This document shows, in pieces, positions 11,470-26,030 of a stretch of 64,000 nucleotides of DNA. The notes under the pieces are model-generated. The model was given only the letters and a program-made list of their open reading frames with translations, did not search any database and was not told the DNA's origin. Made by a program: the position numbers and the translations under genes. Position 1 is the stretch's first letter, and every line of letters starts with the position of its first letter. This DNA is from Cinclus cinclus (taxonomy: Eukaryota > Chordata > Aves > Passeriformes > Cinclidae): assembly GCF_963662255.1 (NCBI RefSeq), contig NC_085055.1, positions 3,651,102 to 3,715,101 on the forward strand, given 5' to 3'.

Positions 11470-14400
11470 GTAATCCTTTGTGCCATGTCTCACTGCTATT
11501 AAGGAATCAGCAGACTTAGGAAGGGGAAGGAAACGATGGCTTTTATGTGGAGCCAGCTAAAGAGAGTGTGCTCAGAGTTGTCGAGAGTGCAGGTCTTCTT
11601 ATGCCTGGATTATGAAGATGTAACTGTAAGAACACTTCAAAGGGTTGGGGTTTTGTTTTATTTTGTTGAAAAAAAATGTTATCACTTAACCTGGATTGGC
11701 TGTGCCATGTTCTGATTATGGGATTTCCATCATCAGTTTAAAAACTTGAAGAAAGTGTGTACGCTTGGTAATATTTCATCTGTCTCTAAAGCAAAATGGT
11801 TCTTATCAGAAAATACACATACATTTTCACATTTCAATCACAATTCCACAGCTAGAGATTAACTGAATAAAAAAGGATTTAAAACCACATGCTATGTAAA
11901 CCCATTTGTCTTCTTCCTAAGGGAAATTTAAGTCTAGTTAGTGCATGATAGGGTAAAATTCATTCTTATGCAAAAACTTATGTTAGAACACATAATGAAT
12001 TACGGTCAGACTTCCTAAAGGTGCACTGGCAAACAGAGTGGGTGTAAACAAGCCCAGATGATGTGCTGGTCTACAGTCACTCCATTTTGTGGATCATCAG
12101 GGCTGCAGGAGGTCAGGTGTTAGGTACCCGAGGTGTGCTGTGCTTCAGGCCAGAGCAGTTCCTTCTTCCTGAGCTCTCCCTGACACAGGTAACAGGGATG
12201 TGCTGCCACATGGTCTGGTGTGCTCTGCTGTGTGCCTGGATTGCAACTCCCCTGCATTTCAGTGCTGCAGGAAATGCATCAGATTTATATTTTTTAATCT
12301 CAGGGCAGTTTTTCATGAACTGTATTATTACCTTTTCACAAGCAACTGTGTTCTCTAGGTTTTCCCATTACATAGTATCTCACAAATTCCTTCCTTCCAA
12401 GATTTCATTTTACCATTGTCCAGCTCCTTTTTAAGGTTTGTATAAAGCACTGTATTTCTTGCCTGTGGTTGTATGATTTATTCTAACTTTATAATTTATT
12501 TGGCTGCACTCCTTTTTTCACTAAAAGATGTGGAATTATTTTCTATGGCAACCTATCAGTTGAGATCCAGTTTGACAGTGTAAATAAGCTGTAGATGGTT
12601 ATTTTATTTTGATTGAAATATTTCATTATGGTCCTCCATGTTTTCATTTTGGCCTTTGGAGATTTCAACCCAGGAATATCATTTATGATTCACAGATCTC
12701 TGCTACTTCACCTCTCTTACCTCTTCTGGGGATTGACTGGCAATATGCCCAAGAGCCAGTGCACAAGCCTGTGCTTTGATGACTACTTACTGCTTACAGT
12801 GCATAAAAGTTGCCCAAACCCCAAGGTTTTTTGAAAGCAGGAGTCCTACTCATCATAATCCTTAGCATGTAAGAGTCATTTTTCCTTTAGACTTGTATTT
12901 TAATAAGTTAAATTAATGTTCCTTCTGCACAATTCAATTCTTACAATATACTTTAAACTCTAGCATTTGGACAGTCTTTAAAAACTCAAACAGATCTTAA
13001 GGTATTTGATTTTTGTATTATGTTTTGTCTGACCAGGAATTGCAGGGGAATATATTATTAGCTGTTTTGAAGCCATTTTTTTTTTTCCCAATCTTCAGGC
13101 AAAAATGGAAAAATACAATGAACTGGAAAGACTCAGATCATAGAACAGAGCGTACATGGTGGTGCCACTAAATACACCTGAACTTTTGCAGAGGTGGCAG
13201 TGACAGTGAGAATTTGGCTGTACTGACCTGAAAGAAGGCCAATTTCAGCCACCTTCTGGCCATCAGGTGTAACAATAGGGGTAACTTAGTGGTTGGTTAC
13301 TACATGAGGGAGAAGTGAACTCCCAGACAAAACTCTGTGAGCTGCTGTGAGATCTTCCAGGGTGTGAAGTGGGGTTTTATTGATGCCTCTGCATTGCTCA
13401 AAGGAGTAATTTTTGCAAATAGGAGTAAAACAGCTCCTCACTCAGGTTAACCATTGGTTTTGGAGGAATAAAGTTTATTGTTCTGGGTTGTTCCATTCTT
13501 TCTGCCTTTATAGCATCATTGTGCTTTATGTTACCCCTTAGTCTAAACTCGGGCATTAAATAGATGTGCACTATTGTTCTGCTGCCATTATTTTTCTCAT
13601 GGTTGGTTTTATTTCACTGGTGCCTGCAGTGATCGATCAGTGTACAGGGTTTTTTTAATAAGCCAAGGTACAAATAAGGTGTATTGTTAGAAAAGCAGCA
13701 TGGAAGTAGCACAGACTTTATCCAGCGAGTCATTATTGCTGGAAAGATTGATTGTGTTTTTCAGAAACAAAATAGAGCATCCTTCTGACAAAAGGGAGAG
13801 ATGTCAGGAAAGAGCTGTTGTGTTTTTAAAAATACGTTTTTAGCCACTTGTAGCTGTTTAATGCTAAGGAAGGGAAAGTGGATAAAAATTCACTAACCAG
13901 CAATGTGCTGAAGTGCACTGCTGTTTTGATCAAACATTGCTGGGCATTTGTGAGCAAGTTTTTTTGGAGGCCCAAAGGCCTAATTTCACAGTTTGAACAA
14001 GTTGACAGTGATCAACATCTCCACCTTCTAGGGTGTCAGAGGTGTGTGCAAGACACAAGGCACATGAATATGCACAAGACAACAGCATAAAATAGGTGAG
14101 ATAATCTTAAAATAGTTATTGCTATCAGCTTTGATTAAACCTTCTCCTTCTTGAGTGATTCTGTGGCTGGTTGGACCCAGATAGAGAAGGGAATTGAGCA
14201 GCACAGCCTGGGACACCCCATGCTGTGGGGTCTGTCCCCATTCCAAAGGCTGTAGGGATATTCCCTTGCTATTTGTAGGTTCTTTTCTGGCTGTTTGGGG
14301 GTTCTTATGGCAGGATATGTCATTCAGAGTTACGGAGTTTGTAAAATCTTACTTGGCTTTGGTGAGGGACACTCATACTGAGAGGCAAGATGTGGTGAGC

Positions 14401-14970
14401 TGAAGGCCTGTGCATCTCCATAGAAATGCCAGTCAGAGCAGTGACCTGATTAGCCTTTCAAAGCTAATTATCTCCATGTTGTACTGCAGCTTTCACTCTC
14501 CAGCCTTCGTGCTCAGAACTTCAGTTTGCTTCTCTGACAGTGAAATATTTCCTGGCAGTCCTCGCGTAGGCATTTCAGATTGACAGAAAGCTCCTGCTTC
14601 CCTCCTGCTCCTCGTGTGCCTGATGGAAATGAATGATGAGACGGGATTTGGCTTTAAATCACTGCACAAATAATGTGACAAATTAATACTTGACATTTAC
14701 TAGTGTAGGACTGTCAGGCTGATGCTGTGCCCTGTGCATCCGTGTGGTGTTCCTGGGGCAGCCTGGGCAGGGGCTGTGTCTGGATTTGCTCAGAAAGATG
14801 TGACCTGGTCTGAGGAAGGGAGAGGAAATGGATGTGTGTCCAATACCTCCTTGTTTGTGGAGCAGAGGTACCACTGTGTCAGCGAGATAGGCTGTGAAAT
14901 ACAGAGATATCCTCATTTCATATTTTATTCTGATGTGAAACAGCTCTACTCGAGCATTGCAAAAATGCAG

Positions 14971-15022
14971 AAATGGTATTTTCTGAACATAAATACCATT
15001 TAAAATGATATTTTAAATGGTA
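14971..15022. repeat. Alternating inverted repeat cluster
   Basis: AAATGGTATTT (14971-14981) pairs with AAATACCATTT (14991-15001). The second arm overlaps another inverted repeat with 13-base arms at 14994-15006 and 15010-15022 around a 3-base spacer. The middle arm can therefore pair with either neighbour, giving two mutually exclusive hairpins. Confidence 0.85.
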
Positions 15023-16511
15023 ATTTTAAAGCTCAGTTGTTGGCACAAGTCCAGATCTGTAAGATGCTGAGGCTACAGCTACAAAAGCATGTTTTCACAC
15101 ATGAATAAGCTGCAGAAGTCAAGTAGAAAAAGGTCATGACCTTATGTTAACCTTCTTTGGTAAACTGTCCTTTCTTATTTCTATTATTGTGCTCTCATCT
15201 GTCACGGCAACTGAAGGAACTTAGAGACCAGTGAAGTCCTGTGATTAAGTGTTGATGAAAAGGAGCTCCTATTTTGTTGATTAGAGTGCTATTGCAATCA
15301 CTGTAAGCACGTCCCTGGGGGTTTCGGTCAAAGCTCAGGTCTCTGGCAGCTCTCCTGACCTTTGCCAGGGGGAATTTGGGAGCAGCTGCCTCCAGAGCCA
15401 GAGTGTGACTGTGCAGGGCCACCACTGGTTACCCCAGTAAAGAAGAGTCACCAGGGTCACTGCTGGAGCCTGATCCCAGGGCAGGGGGACTCTCCAAACA
15501 CGGTGTGCTGCCTCGGAAGAGTTAATGGTGGGCTAAAGGGAATACTGAAGGACATGTCTGAGAGCAGGAAAGTGTTTATTTCAGTTAATAAGGTCTGATA
15601 TATAAGTTATTCTTGTCAGATTCTGGTTTTGTTTAACAGAACAAATGTCAATTCTGCATTTGGGCTGCTTTCCCTGCCCAAAAAAATCAGTGTACAGGTG
15701 TCTGCCATGTTCCGTGATAAAAAACTGGAGGACATAATACCATGCACTTCGAGGGAAATGCCAAGGCATTTTTATTATATTTATTTCATTTTTATTAGAT
15801 CAGGAGAAGTGAGTCTACTGGAAGGATTCAGGATGCTTTTGCATTATCTTAGCTCTAAAAGTTGCATTTGATCCCACGCACAGTGTTGACAGGCCATGAC
15901 ACTGAGGTACTTATTGCCAGGAACACTTCAACAGAAGGAGAACAAGGAGAATATATTTTACAAAATTCAAACAGTAGCAGTTCTTTTTCCAGGTGCAACA
16001 AGTACCACACCAAGTGAACTCAAATCTTACAGCACTCAAGTGAAGGCACCCTTAGATGAGGTGAAGCCACCCAACCCTCTTCATCTTTCTCTATTTCAAG
16101 ACCTCGTCTTGAGACAAGGAAATAAATCCAGTTGCAGGAATTGTATCACAATTATCTCATTATCTGTAACTGAATTACTCTGTCCACCAAATGTCTGCCT
16201 CCTGGAGTGAGGGGAATGGACAAGTCCACCTCATCATCACCTTTGCAGACCCTGGGTGAACCATCTTGATAACTGAGGCATTTCAGGGTATTGGAATTTT
16301 ACAGCAATTCTAAAAAGAAGAGAAAAAGACTAGGCAAAAGAAAAAGACTTGTGAGAGGAGAGAAGGTAAAACCTAATTTCTTATTTTTCCAAACCTGTTT
16401 TTGGTGGCTCTCAGGTATCCTGGGATTCCAGCTTGGGTTTTTAGAGCTAAGTCAGATAATTTCAAGTATTTATGTTTCAAAGTATAAAAAATCCCCACAG
16501 TAATCTGCCAA

Positions 16512-16525
16512 GGGGGGGGGGGGGG
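16512..16525 (+). repeat. Homopolymer G14
   Basis: An uninterrupted run of 14 guanines in intron w1. It is prone to length error in sequencing. Confidence 0.95.
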
Positions 16526-18733
16526 AGTTGAAGAGTAAATATTTTCTTCTCCGTTAGTTTGCAGATCTAGAATACCAGTAAATGTCTTATGTTTGAAGTG
16601 AATTCAACAAGAAACAATACCTGTTTTTACATCTGAATATTAATTATGATTGCTCCTACCTGTAAAATCATTATTTGTAGTCATGAGTAAAAAGCTTACT
16701 TAACTTCTTTTGATTTTAGATCCCAGTTGGTAATAAAACAAACATTAAAAAAAAAGGCTCCCCTACTTCTCTTATAGAGGGAACTGTATTAACTGAGATT
16801 AAGGATTAACTGTGCATTATAAACACTATTTGGCATTGTGCACTCTGGCTTCTGTGGTTTTCTGGAGACTGTTGGATTCGGGCAGGGGGACTGGGTGATT
16901 TTTGTGCATGGCTGCAGAGAAGCTCCAGGCAGAAGCTGCTGGAGATGTTCTACATTTGCAAACTTGATGGGGAATCTGATTTTATTTCCACTCCCAAGTC
17001 GTTCTTTTGGAATTCTTGGTTTCAGGCATTTCTCTGAGAAGAAATGACAGCTGGAGGTTGTTCCTCTGACCTCCTTCGTGCTCTCCCATGCCCTGTTGGA
17101 TCCGGCTGGGATCAATAGCTCCGTGGAGCTGTTACGCTCTCCCAGGAAAATTGTGTCATCTGTCTGCATTTGTCCGATCCTGGTAGTTCTACAGAAAAAA
17201 AAAAAAAAAACAGCTCTCCAAATAAGTAGCAAAAAATGGCAACAATATTCCTAGTGAGGGTAACAGTGACTTCAGCTCATTGGACTTTTTAAATGAATGA
17301 CCCGAGTGCTGATTCCTGGCATTCCGGAGCCGGCAGGAACCTGAGCTGAATGTCAGGGGCTCATTCCAGACTGGCAGTGGCTTGGTCTGGGCAGTCCCCT
17401 TGCTTTTTTTGTGAGCCCTCCCCAGCAAAAAAGCCACTCAGCTACACAAACATTCTCAATCTCATTAAAATACATCAAATACTAAACTCAGCAAATCCCA
17501 GCTTTTTTTGTCTGTTTCTGTTCAGTCAGGGAAGGGACACGTTGCTTGAACAGACACTGCCCACCTGGTTCAGAGCATTTCTCTGGTTGGTCAGGGTCAA
17601 GAAGAGCTTCTGATGCTCTGATAACTGATTTATTATTGAATTTTAATTGCCCTGGTTTAGTTTCTTCCCGATTCCTGCCTGGCTGTTGCTGAAGTCTCCC
17701 TATTCCTCCCTCACACACCGAACAAAGGCGGCTGTGAGCTGAACCACCCAGTTTCTCACATCTGCCATCCCTTCGGGGTAGACAGGCTCACAGTTATGAC
17801 AGCTCCCTCCAAAGTGAGCTCTGCCATTGAAGGCTGAGCTCATTTATCCTGGCTACGTGTTTTCATCGATGGGAGCTGAGAACGGGCTGAGGCAGTTCAC
17901 AGTCACTTTTTAAGTAGAAGTTTTATGCACACCAGTTGGGTCAAGGGTATTATTATACTAATCCAAGGCTCCAAAGCAACAGTTGGAGGAGCCCTACCCA
18001 AAAACCCCTGACTTCTGGGGAAGACTGGAACCACTTACATTTCAAGAATTCAGTGATTATTTCCAGATAATCTTGGTAAATCTCCTTTTCTCCATGGAGC
18101 TTGTTTTTTGGTGCCTAGATTTTTGCCTTGGAACGCTTAATTCAGCTGCAACGTTTTAATAACAGCCTTTTGCATAAACAAACCGTGGAACCGGCAGTTT
18201 AATTTTCAGGTTATGTCAGGATTACACAGGGTTAGGTGTAGTGCAGCTTGTTGCCGTGTCATACATTCAACCTGTGCCGTGTTCCAAGGCAGCAGCATCT
18301 TTTAAAAAGCACAGAATTGCTCGTACCCCACGGAAAACTGGCACCTTTTCTCTTTGCGTTTCAGTTATCAGATGAATTATTGATCACTGATCTGAAGGGG
18401 AAAGCTCGTTTCTGGGTGTCACAGGTAGCAGCAAACGCAGAGCCCCATCCCCACGGCAGCTGTCGGTGCCGTCCATATGGCACCGGCGGCTCTCCGTGCG
18501 TCACAGCTGATTATAGACCCGGCACATGGATTGCTTCCCCAGCCTTCCAGCTACCTTGTCTTCCTCCAGCTCCGCCAGCTGGAAGCAAATACACAGCAGG
18601 AACCTCAACTTGGCATTATCCTTGGAAAGGAGTGTTCGTGGGGCGTGCAAGGACAGTGACTGTCACCCTCTCCGTGAGTGACTCCAGGTCTTGTAGTTGT
18701 GAGTTTGCCCTCATAGCGAAGTTGGGTATGGGC

Positions 18734-18759
18734 AAAAAAAAAAAAAAAAAAAAAAAAAA
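18734..18759 (+). repeat. Homopolymer A26
   Basis: An uninterrupted run of 26 adenines. No retrogene body or target-site duplication is obvious beside it, so I treat it as a simple repeat rather than a retroposon tail. Confidence 0.9.
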
Positions 18760-20327
18760 TCGGCCTGAAGAGTTTTCTTTGTCCAAACCACTTGGTGCAT
18801 AAAGCTGTATTGATCAGCTTTTGGTAGTGAAAACATTTAAAGTTCAGAAATACTGCAGTATTTGCCAAATTACTCAGGGACTTAATGCTTTTAATTAACA
18901 GAGGAGCTGTGAAGAGTTAGATGAAAAGCATTATAGAACTATATGAAAAGGCTCTTATTGTCCAGATGAAAGATAATATTTGGAAATAATGTGGCAAAAA
19001 AGACAGACTGCAGTACAAATATGTTTTGAGCTATTTCTTAGATTCTGAATAGTTTATATTAGCTAGTTTTTTGCATTTATGACTACATCTGAAAGGCAGG
19101 TTATGGAGAGTGTTAACATTCCAGTGGGCTGATTGACAATAATTAGTTTATTTTGAAGGAAGGGAAAGAAGCACAGTATTGTTGGAGCTGACTAATGTGA
19201 ATTAAAAGCCAGGTAATTTTTTCTGCAATTACAGAGATACAATGATTGCTGTTGTCAGAGAAGAAAATCCACTCGTACTTTTAAGAATCATTGTGTAGGA
19301 AGAGCTTTGCAAGCCTGAAATTGAAGCTCTGGTCATGATCTGCAAAATTACACTTAGTAGTAATTTTATGCAGAAGTAAGACTTTTGAATACTTAAATTA
19401 TAGCTTGTTTGTAGCAAGGTATTTACCAGCAAATACAGGCATCTTATAAACAGCACATGAGTCATCTTGGTGTTCATTTCGAGCACATGGAAAATGCAAA
19501 TTGCAGCTGAATTATTCTTGTGTGGAGAGGCGAGGCTTGGAAAAACCTTAAATTTGTACTTTAAATGGAAATTGTGAGAGGAAAAATGTGCACATTTGCC
19601 TTTCAGAGGAGGGTGTGCAGGGTGGCTACAGCTTTTTCTATAGCTTTGCCTACAGGCTGCATAAACAAGAACTAACGGCAGATAGGGATGGGAAAGAGCA
19701 CAGCTTCTGAGAGGTGTTAGTGTTCCTCTTTGGGAGAATTTAATACTGTTCTTAACCAGGACAGCTAACAGGACTCCCTTTTTTTTTTTTTTTCTTTTTT
19801 TTTTTCTTATTGAAATTCCTGTGGATTTTATGAGCCATCTGATATAAACTTAAAAAGCTTTAAAACAATTCGTGATAAAATCTAAAGCAAACAGAAACCC
19901 ATCAGCTTCTCTGTTCAAAGCCTTGGCCCAAAGGAAGCGATCCAGACATGACTGTCAGTGAGATAGCAACTGCTGGGAGAGCTACACTGCTTTATTAAAA
20001 GATCAGTAGTTTGATCAACATCATATTGGATTACTCAAACTTCAATTACAGGAGTACCTGAGGGCTTTAGCTGGGATATATTAGAAGGCCAACTTGAAGT
20101 AAACCTGCTGTTGTTGCACGCTGGCTCTGTGAAAGACCTACCTGAGAAGCCTGTGAACAGTTCCTGTCCCAAAAGGGATTCAGTGTCAGCCAAGGAGTTA
20201 AAAAACTACTAATAAAAATGGAGCAATCGACTGATTAATTTGATGTGAATTTTAATCTCAGGAAGGGAAAGAAAAAAGGAAGTAAAATAAATTCTCCTGT
20301 GCCTGGTGACATTATTTATACATAGGC

Positions 20328-20706
20328 AGGGTGAGAGAGCTGGGGTGGTTCAGCCTGGAGAAGTGTCTGGGGAGACCTCAGAGCCCCTAAAGTCTCCAAG
20401 AGAGCTGGAGAGGAAATTTCAACAAAAGCATGAAGTGATAAGAGAGAGGGAAATGGCTTCAAAATGACAGAGGGCAGGTTTAGATCAGATACTGAGAAGA
20501 AATTCTTCCCTGTGAGGATTGTGAGGCACTGGCACAGGTTTACCAGAGAATTCGTCGCCTGTACCTGGGAGAGTTCAAGAGTCAGGTTGGGCAGGGCTTG
20601 TAGCAGCCTGGGCTAGTGAAAGGTGTCCCTGCCCATGGCAGGGGAATTAGAACTGGTTGATCTTCAAGGTCCCTTCCCACCCAAACCATTCTGTGGTTCA
20701 TGATGC
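20328..20706 (+). mobile_element. CR1 LINE 3' fragment, sense
   Basis: The + strand follows the CR1 3' end: ggttcagcctggagaag, then a gaagaaattcttccctgtgag segment, then ccctgcccatggcagggg, ending caccca-aaccattctgtgg. About 380 bases, 5'-truncated as usual for CR1. Confidence 0.9.
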
Positions 20707-22267
20707 TCTGGAAGTTGGCATGGATAGGTTTTGGATATGTTAAAAATCACTTCTCTCTTCCCCTGGTAGAATCTGCAGAGTGATTTATGTCATAAAGAAA
20801 GCAGAGCAAGACAATCTGTGTAAAATGCTGTCCTTTGCTGGCTGGCAGTTTATTGTCTTAGACTGTCCTGGAGCTGGGATGGCTCCAGTGGGGGATCCAT
20901 GCTTGTGGTGGCACCTGGAGAGGCACCCCATGGACTGATGGCTGTAGAGCAGTGCCAGGAGCCAGCTGTGACAGAGGGAGAGGAGGTTGAGCTGTGATGT
21001 CAGTTTTGGACTGGCAGAGGTGGAGCGTGGTGGCTGAATGGTTCCTGTGCCCTCCCTGTTCTGGTCCTTGTCACAAATCACATCTGCATTTCCAGCCAGC
21101 ACAGCTCATGTACTGTAAGCTGGAAACATCCGATTACGAAGGTGTTTGCATCATTATAATTCTCTTGTGCGTGTTTTACCTGCTGTGTGTGGAAAACACA
21201 TTTCTCTACATTCTGCTCTAGTAGAGACACAGAGCTCAGCAAGTGTGCATTAATATTGCTGCTAGCAAAATCCAGGTGCTCTCATCACATCAGGCATTTC
21301 TCTTTTTATTCCATAACTACTCTTGGAAACTGCCATATCCTGCCGAGAGAAGATGCTGATGGCCCAACACATAAACCTCCTTAATACAGCTCAGAACTGA
21401 GTCCACACAAGGAGTTTGGGCAGTATCATGCTGTCACTTATTAAGTGCAGCTCCTTGTAGAGATCCTCTCCTCCTTTGCCACCCTCCCACCTCACAGCAG
21501 GACCCAACTGGGTTGTGCTGAGGAGCTGTATTTAAAAATTGATAGACCCATAACAAATATTCTGTCTGCTGTTCCACCCCACATCAGAAAATCTTGCAGG
21601 AGCATTGCAGTAGCTGCTAATCCTGGTGATCTCAAAGTCTTTCTCCTAAGCAGAAATCACCTAAAATTTTGATTGTTGCCTTTAAAACACTCCCTTCCAA
21701 CTTCCCTGTTTGCAACCAGTACTTTTACCTCTTTCCTACTGGAAACAGTGACGTTAATGAAGCTGGGTTTTTTCGGTGTGTAAACATTTTTTTAGGAGCC
21801 TAAGTTACCCTTTTATCTGGTTTGTCGTTCATCAGCTTGTACTCCCTTGCTATTTCGTGTGGTCATTCACTTATCCTGCTGGCACAGTTCTGTGCTGAGA
21901 GTTCGTGTCCACATGTGTGGGTTTCATGTTGATGGGAGTTGGAGTCGTCAAGGGGGTGCAGTTGCCAAAATATCTATTAGTCTAACCCCACTGTGGAGGC
22001 TGGTAACCCTATCACTCTTCCTTTTTGGCTTTTCTTTGCTGAGATGCTGTGTACTACACTGGAATCCCCCCCCAAAAAATCATTATCTTTTGTTTTAAAT
22101 ATTTAGAGTGGAGAAAAACATGTAGAACTGCTTTGTGAAAAGATGAAAAATGTATTTGTGGAAACATCACAGTGTTGTCTGAGGACTGCCCATGAAATTG
22201 TGACGTTCCTTGCTTTAATCCTATAGCCTGGTTTTCTTGTTGTCTGGTTTCAATAATTGCTTAAAAT

Positions 22268-22326
22268 GTATATATATGTGTGTATATATATATATGTGTG
22301 TGTGTGTGTCTCTGTGTGTGTATATT
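22268..22326. repeat. TA/TG microsatellite
   Basis: Alternating TA and TG blocks with a short CTCT interruption. Alternating purine-pyrimidine sequence; length is probably polymorphic. Confidence 0.95.
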
Positions 22327-25300
22327 TAATGAAGAATTCCTTGAAACTCTAATTAGGGCTGCTTGACTCCAAAGCAGTTTACATATCACAGGCTTACACA
22401 GCTATCAAACAGATGCTTCTTCTTTTTTTTTTTTTCATTCAGCTGACATTTTCATTTTCTCTGCATATTTTGAGCTCTGAGCAGTGATGTGTTTTGACTC
22501 CTGAGGGTAGAGATGATATCAAAATGAGGATTAGAAATGAAGCTTTACCTGTCAATTAAGTTGTTAAGCTTGTCCTCCACAGTGTCTACACTTTGATATG
22601 GCCTGTTTATTGGATTTGAAATAGTTTTCATTCTTGACTTCGTTTAAATTGAATGGACAGTTCTAATTATAATCTTCAGGGTTTTCATCTGCAACATATG
22701 GTTTGCATTTAGAGCTGTGGATGAGGGGCTCTTGGATGTTTATTGAGCTAAACCACTGTTAAACATCTCGTGAGAGAGTGGCATGTCAGGCATTGAGAGT
22801 AAGCAGAAATAGGCAGTACAAATATTGGCCAGTTTTCTCTTTTCACATCACTCTGTCCAGGAGATCTCATGGGAGACAGCTGAGAAATGAACCATGGTGG
22901 CAGGGTCCAGGCACTGGTGAGGAACCAGTCACCACTTCAGGTGGCTGCCGTGTGTGTCTTACCTTGAAAGCAATATTAAAAGCAAGCAAGCAAGAAGGAA
23001 GTCCTAGAACATCTTTGATATATTCCTCCCCCATCCTGAGTTCAAATTCAATGAATTCAAATTACCAGGATGGTTATTAGGTCAATGCTGTTCTTTCCAA
23101 CCACCTGTGGCTCCCACTAACAGGGTCTAACAGGGTTCCATGATATCTCATGGCAGTTTCTTCATCTAATTATTTTCCACCAAGGCCAGTGACAGACCAG
23201 GAAATGAAATCCAGGTCTCTTAGACTTGATGGGGTAGGTTGTCCCTCGTAGTGCTCACAGAAGTCTTTTCCCCAAAAGCAGGTTGTGGGGCAGCTCCTGC
23301 CATTCCTGCTCCATGATCTGTCAAAAATGCCATACCTTGGACATGCCTCTGTCCTTTTCCCTTGAAAATAGGCATCAGGAGAGGCATCTCATTTCATATC
23401 TGGAGATAAATATTTGTTACCTAACACAAGGTCCCATTGATGACTCTGCTGTTCAACGTTTCACTGAGCTGTGATTTCCATCCTCTGGTGTTTTCTGTGT
23501 AGAGAGAGAGAAACCTGAGGGAGAGAAGTGAAACACAGCTGGAAGTTCTTAAAACTACCTGGGAAAACATCTGAGGTGTAGGCCAAGGCACCAGCTACAG
23601 GGTAGAAGATGCCTCTCCTTGATGGACCAAATCTCCAGGGAGGTCTGGAGGAAGGACTGACAGACAATGAACCTGGTACAAAAAGCTGTGGTGGTTTAAC
23701 GCCATTATTTACCTTCCCCGTTTTCAGGGGCAGGTAAATAACCAGGTTATTTGTGGAGCCTCTTTCCATGCCTTCAAAATGGGTGCTGGTAAAAGTTGCT
23801 TTGTCCTTAATGCCAGGTGAAGAAATGTAGTAGAAAACTGACTGCTCCAACAGGGGTCCTTCTGGTCCTCCTTTGTTGTGAAATCGATTTGCAGGGGCTA
23901 AATTGGGTGAGGAATCATTAACCTTGCCTTTTAACCAGTCTCTTACCAGCCATGATGTGCTCCTTTTGGTTTGCCGAAGCCATTCCTGAATGAATCCTGT
24001 TGGAGCAGCTTTGCCTGGGACACCTGGGAGTGAGGAACGTGAGGAAGCTGCAGCTGCAGTCCAGGGGCTGACCTGGCTGGCTCGGAGCTGGAGCTGACAA
24101 TGGATGCTCATCTAATCCATGGCAGGGGCCAGCCAAGGGCAGAGCAAATAGCTGAGGAGCAAAAATAAAAGCCTGGGAGCACTAACAGTTCAAAATGACC
24201 CAGCTGGCTCTGCAGGAGCACATTTATCTGTGCTGAAAGCTGTTACGTGGAGGTGGTTTAACACCAGGTTCTGGGAAACCGCTCGAAGGAACTTGTAGCA
24301 TATTTGTGGTGTTTTGTGAGGCATTAAAAAAAAAAAAAAAAGGCCTAGACCAGGAGTTCTGCAGTTTAAAACCTCCCAGCCACCCGAAATTCCTCTTCTC
24401 AATCTTTGCTGCTCACTTTGGTTCAATGAAAAAGAAATAAGTTTTTTATTAATATGAACTGATTTTTTTTAATGTTATGCTTTGTTTTGGACCAAGCTTT
24501 AAACTTGTATTTTCCTTTCCTAGAGTCAATACCAATGTAAAACTTCTTTCATTGTGAAAAAGATAGCCAAATATTTTTCTAGCATCAGGAGTTTCAAACG
24601 TCCTCCAATCAAAGTTTCAAACTCTGAAAATCATTTTGGTGTTAATAAAAGAGGAGAGATTCTTTTCAAAACTTCTGCTGCAAGAGCAAATTATGTCATG
24701 CTTAGTAGCAAGTGCATTTTTGAGGGGATTCACACAGGTTGTCAAATTTTGGACATTTCCAAGCTTGAGACTTGAGCAGTTCTGTGATTAAAAGGAAACT
24801 GTGAGATGATTCTCTTACAAATTTACCTACTTACAGTAATAACAGGGACTTATTTTAAGTTCTACTTTATGGAATAATTTCTGACTTTTGGGATCAGTTT
24901 AAGAATGTCTGGGAACCAAGCCTGTTTCCCTTCCTTCCCATGAGTACATAAATTATTTAATTGAGAAACACACTAAATAATGTGCAAAATCCACCATGTA
25001 ATTAGTGGGGAAAGACCATATGATATTTTCACTTTGTAACTTTTGTGAGGTTTAAACACCCTTTGGAATATAGAAAAGGGAGTAGTAACAGTGTAGTTAC
25101 AAATAACAGAAGGCAAAGCACTGTCATGCATCTTTGTTGATTTAAAATACCACATTAAATAGCAAACAATCAGAGTTTTCTTATCAGATGTATGAAATGA
25201 TCTGTTGCTGAAGAGACTGGGGGAGCTGGTTGGGGCAAGGGAGGGAAGAGCCAGATTGTTGGAATTTATTTCAAAATCTGTGTTGGAGTTGAACAGTTTA

Positions 25301-26030
25301 TCCACTTGTGATAATTTTAAATAGAGCCAATTAAGGTTTCTTGCTATGGTACTTTCCTTAAGATCCAGTCTTACCTCTTTCTCTATCACCATCATTCCTG
25401 ACTGATCCTTGCAATATTTTGTGGGGTCCAGTGACCTCCCTGGGTAAAGAGGCGTCAAACCCTGATTTTACTGAATTTTAAAATAATGCTGCAAAGACTA
25501 GACCGTGCTTCTTCTTTCTGTTCAGGATTTTAAAAATAGTTAGTCACTGTAATTACTTTTAAGTATAATCTGACTTTAAAACTGTCAGCATAAACCATTC
25601 TCTTAAGTAAATACAAGTAGGGGTTTGTGTTTCCCTGCTTCTGCTGGTCTCATCCTTTCCTGCAGCATGCTGGGGGATTGTGGTGCCTGGAAAGAGGAAA
25701 CGTTTGTGTGTCATTCATTCCTGTTTTATGTAGTATTTCTTAGGCATTTAGTAAAAAGGGTGTAGTTATGCTTCTGTGCAAGTCACTTGGGTCAGATCTA
25801 CAGAGGGTGTGGGGGGGGTTTGGGTCCCTGTGTGCCGGTGCCAGCAAGGACCCAGAAAGGGTTCTCACATCAGCTCCCATCTGCACAGAAATCTTTCCAT
25901 CCATATGAGGTCTCTGGTGTTTGTGGGGTGGATGATGCTCACAACCACTTGGTCTCTGCCTCTCTGTGTTGTTCTCTGCTTGACAAAGTGAAGAGATTTT
26001 GCCCAAAAACTAATTAATAAATAAATAATC

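Noticed and set aside
18248..18802. 184-codon open frame on the + strand
   Set aside because: Low-complexity ending in a lysine run from the A26 tract, no domain, no splice sites in a sensible frame.
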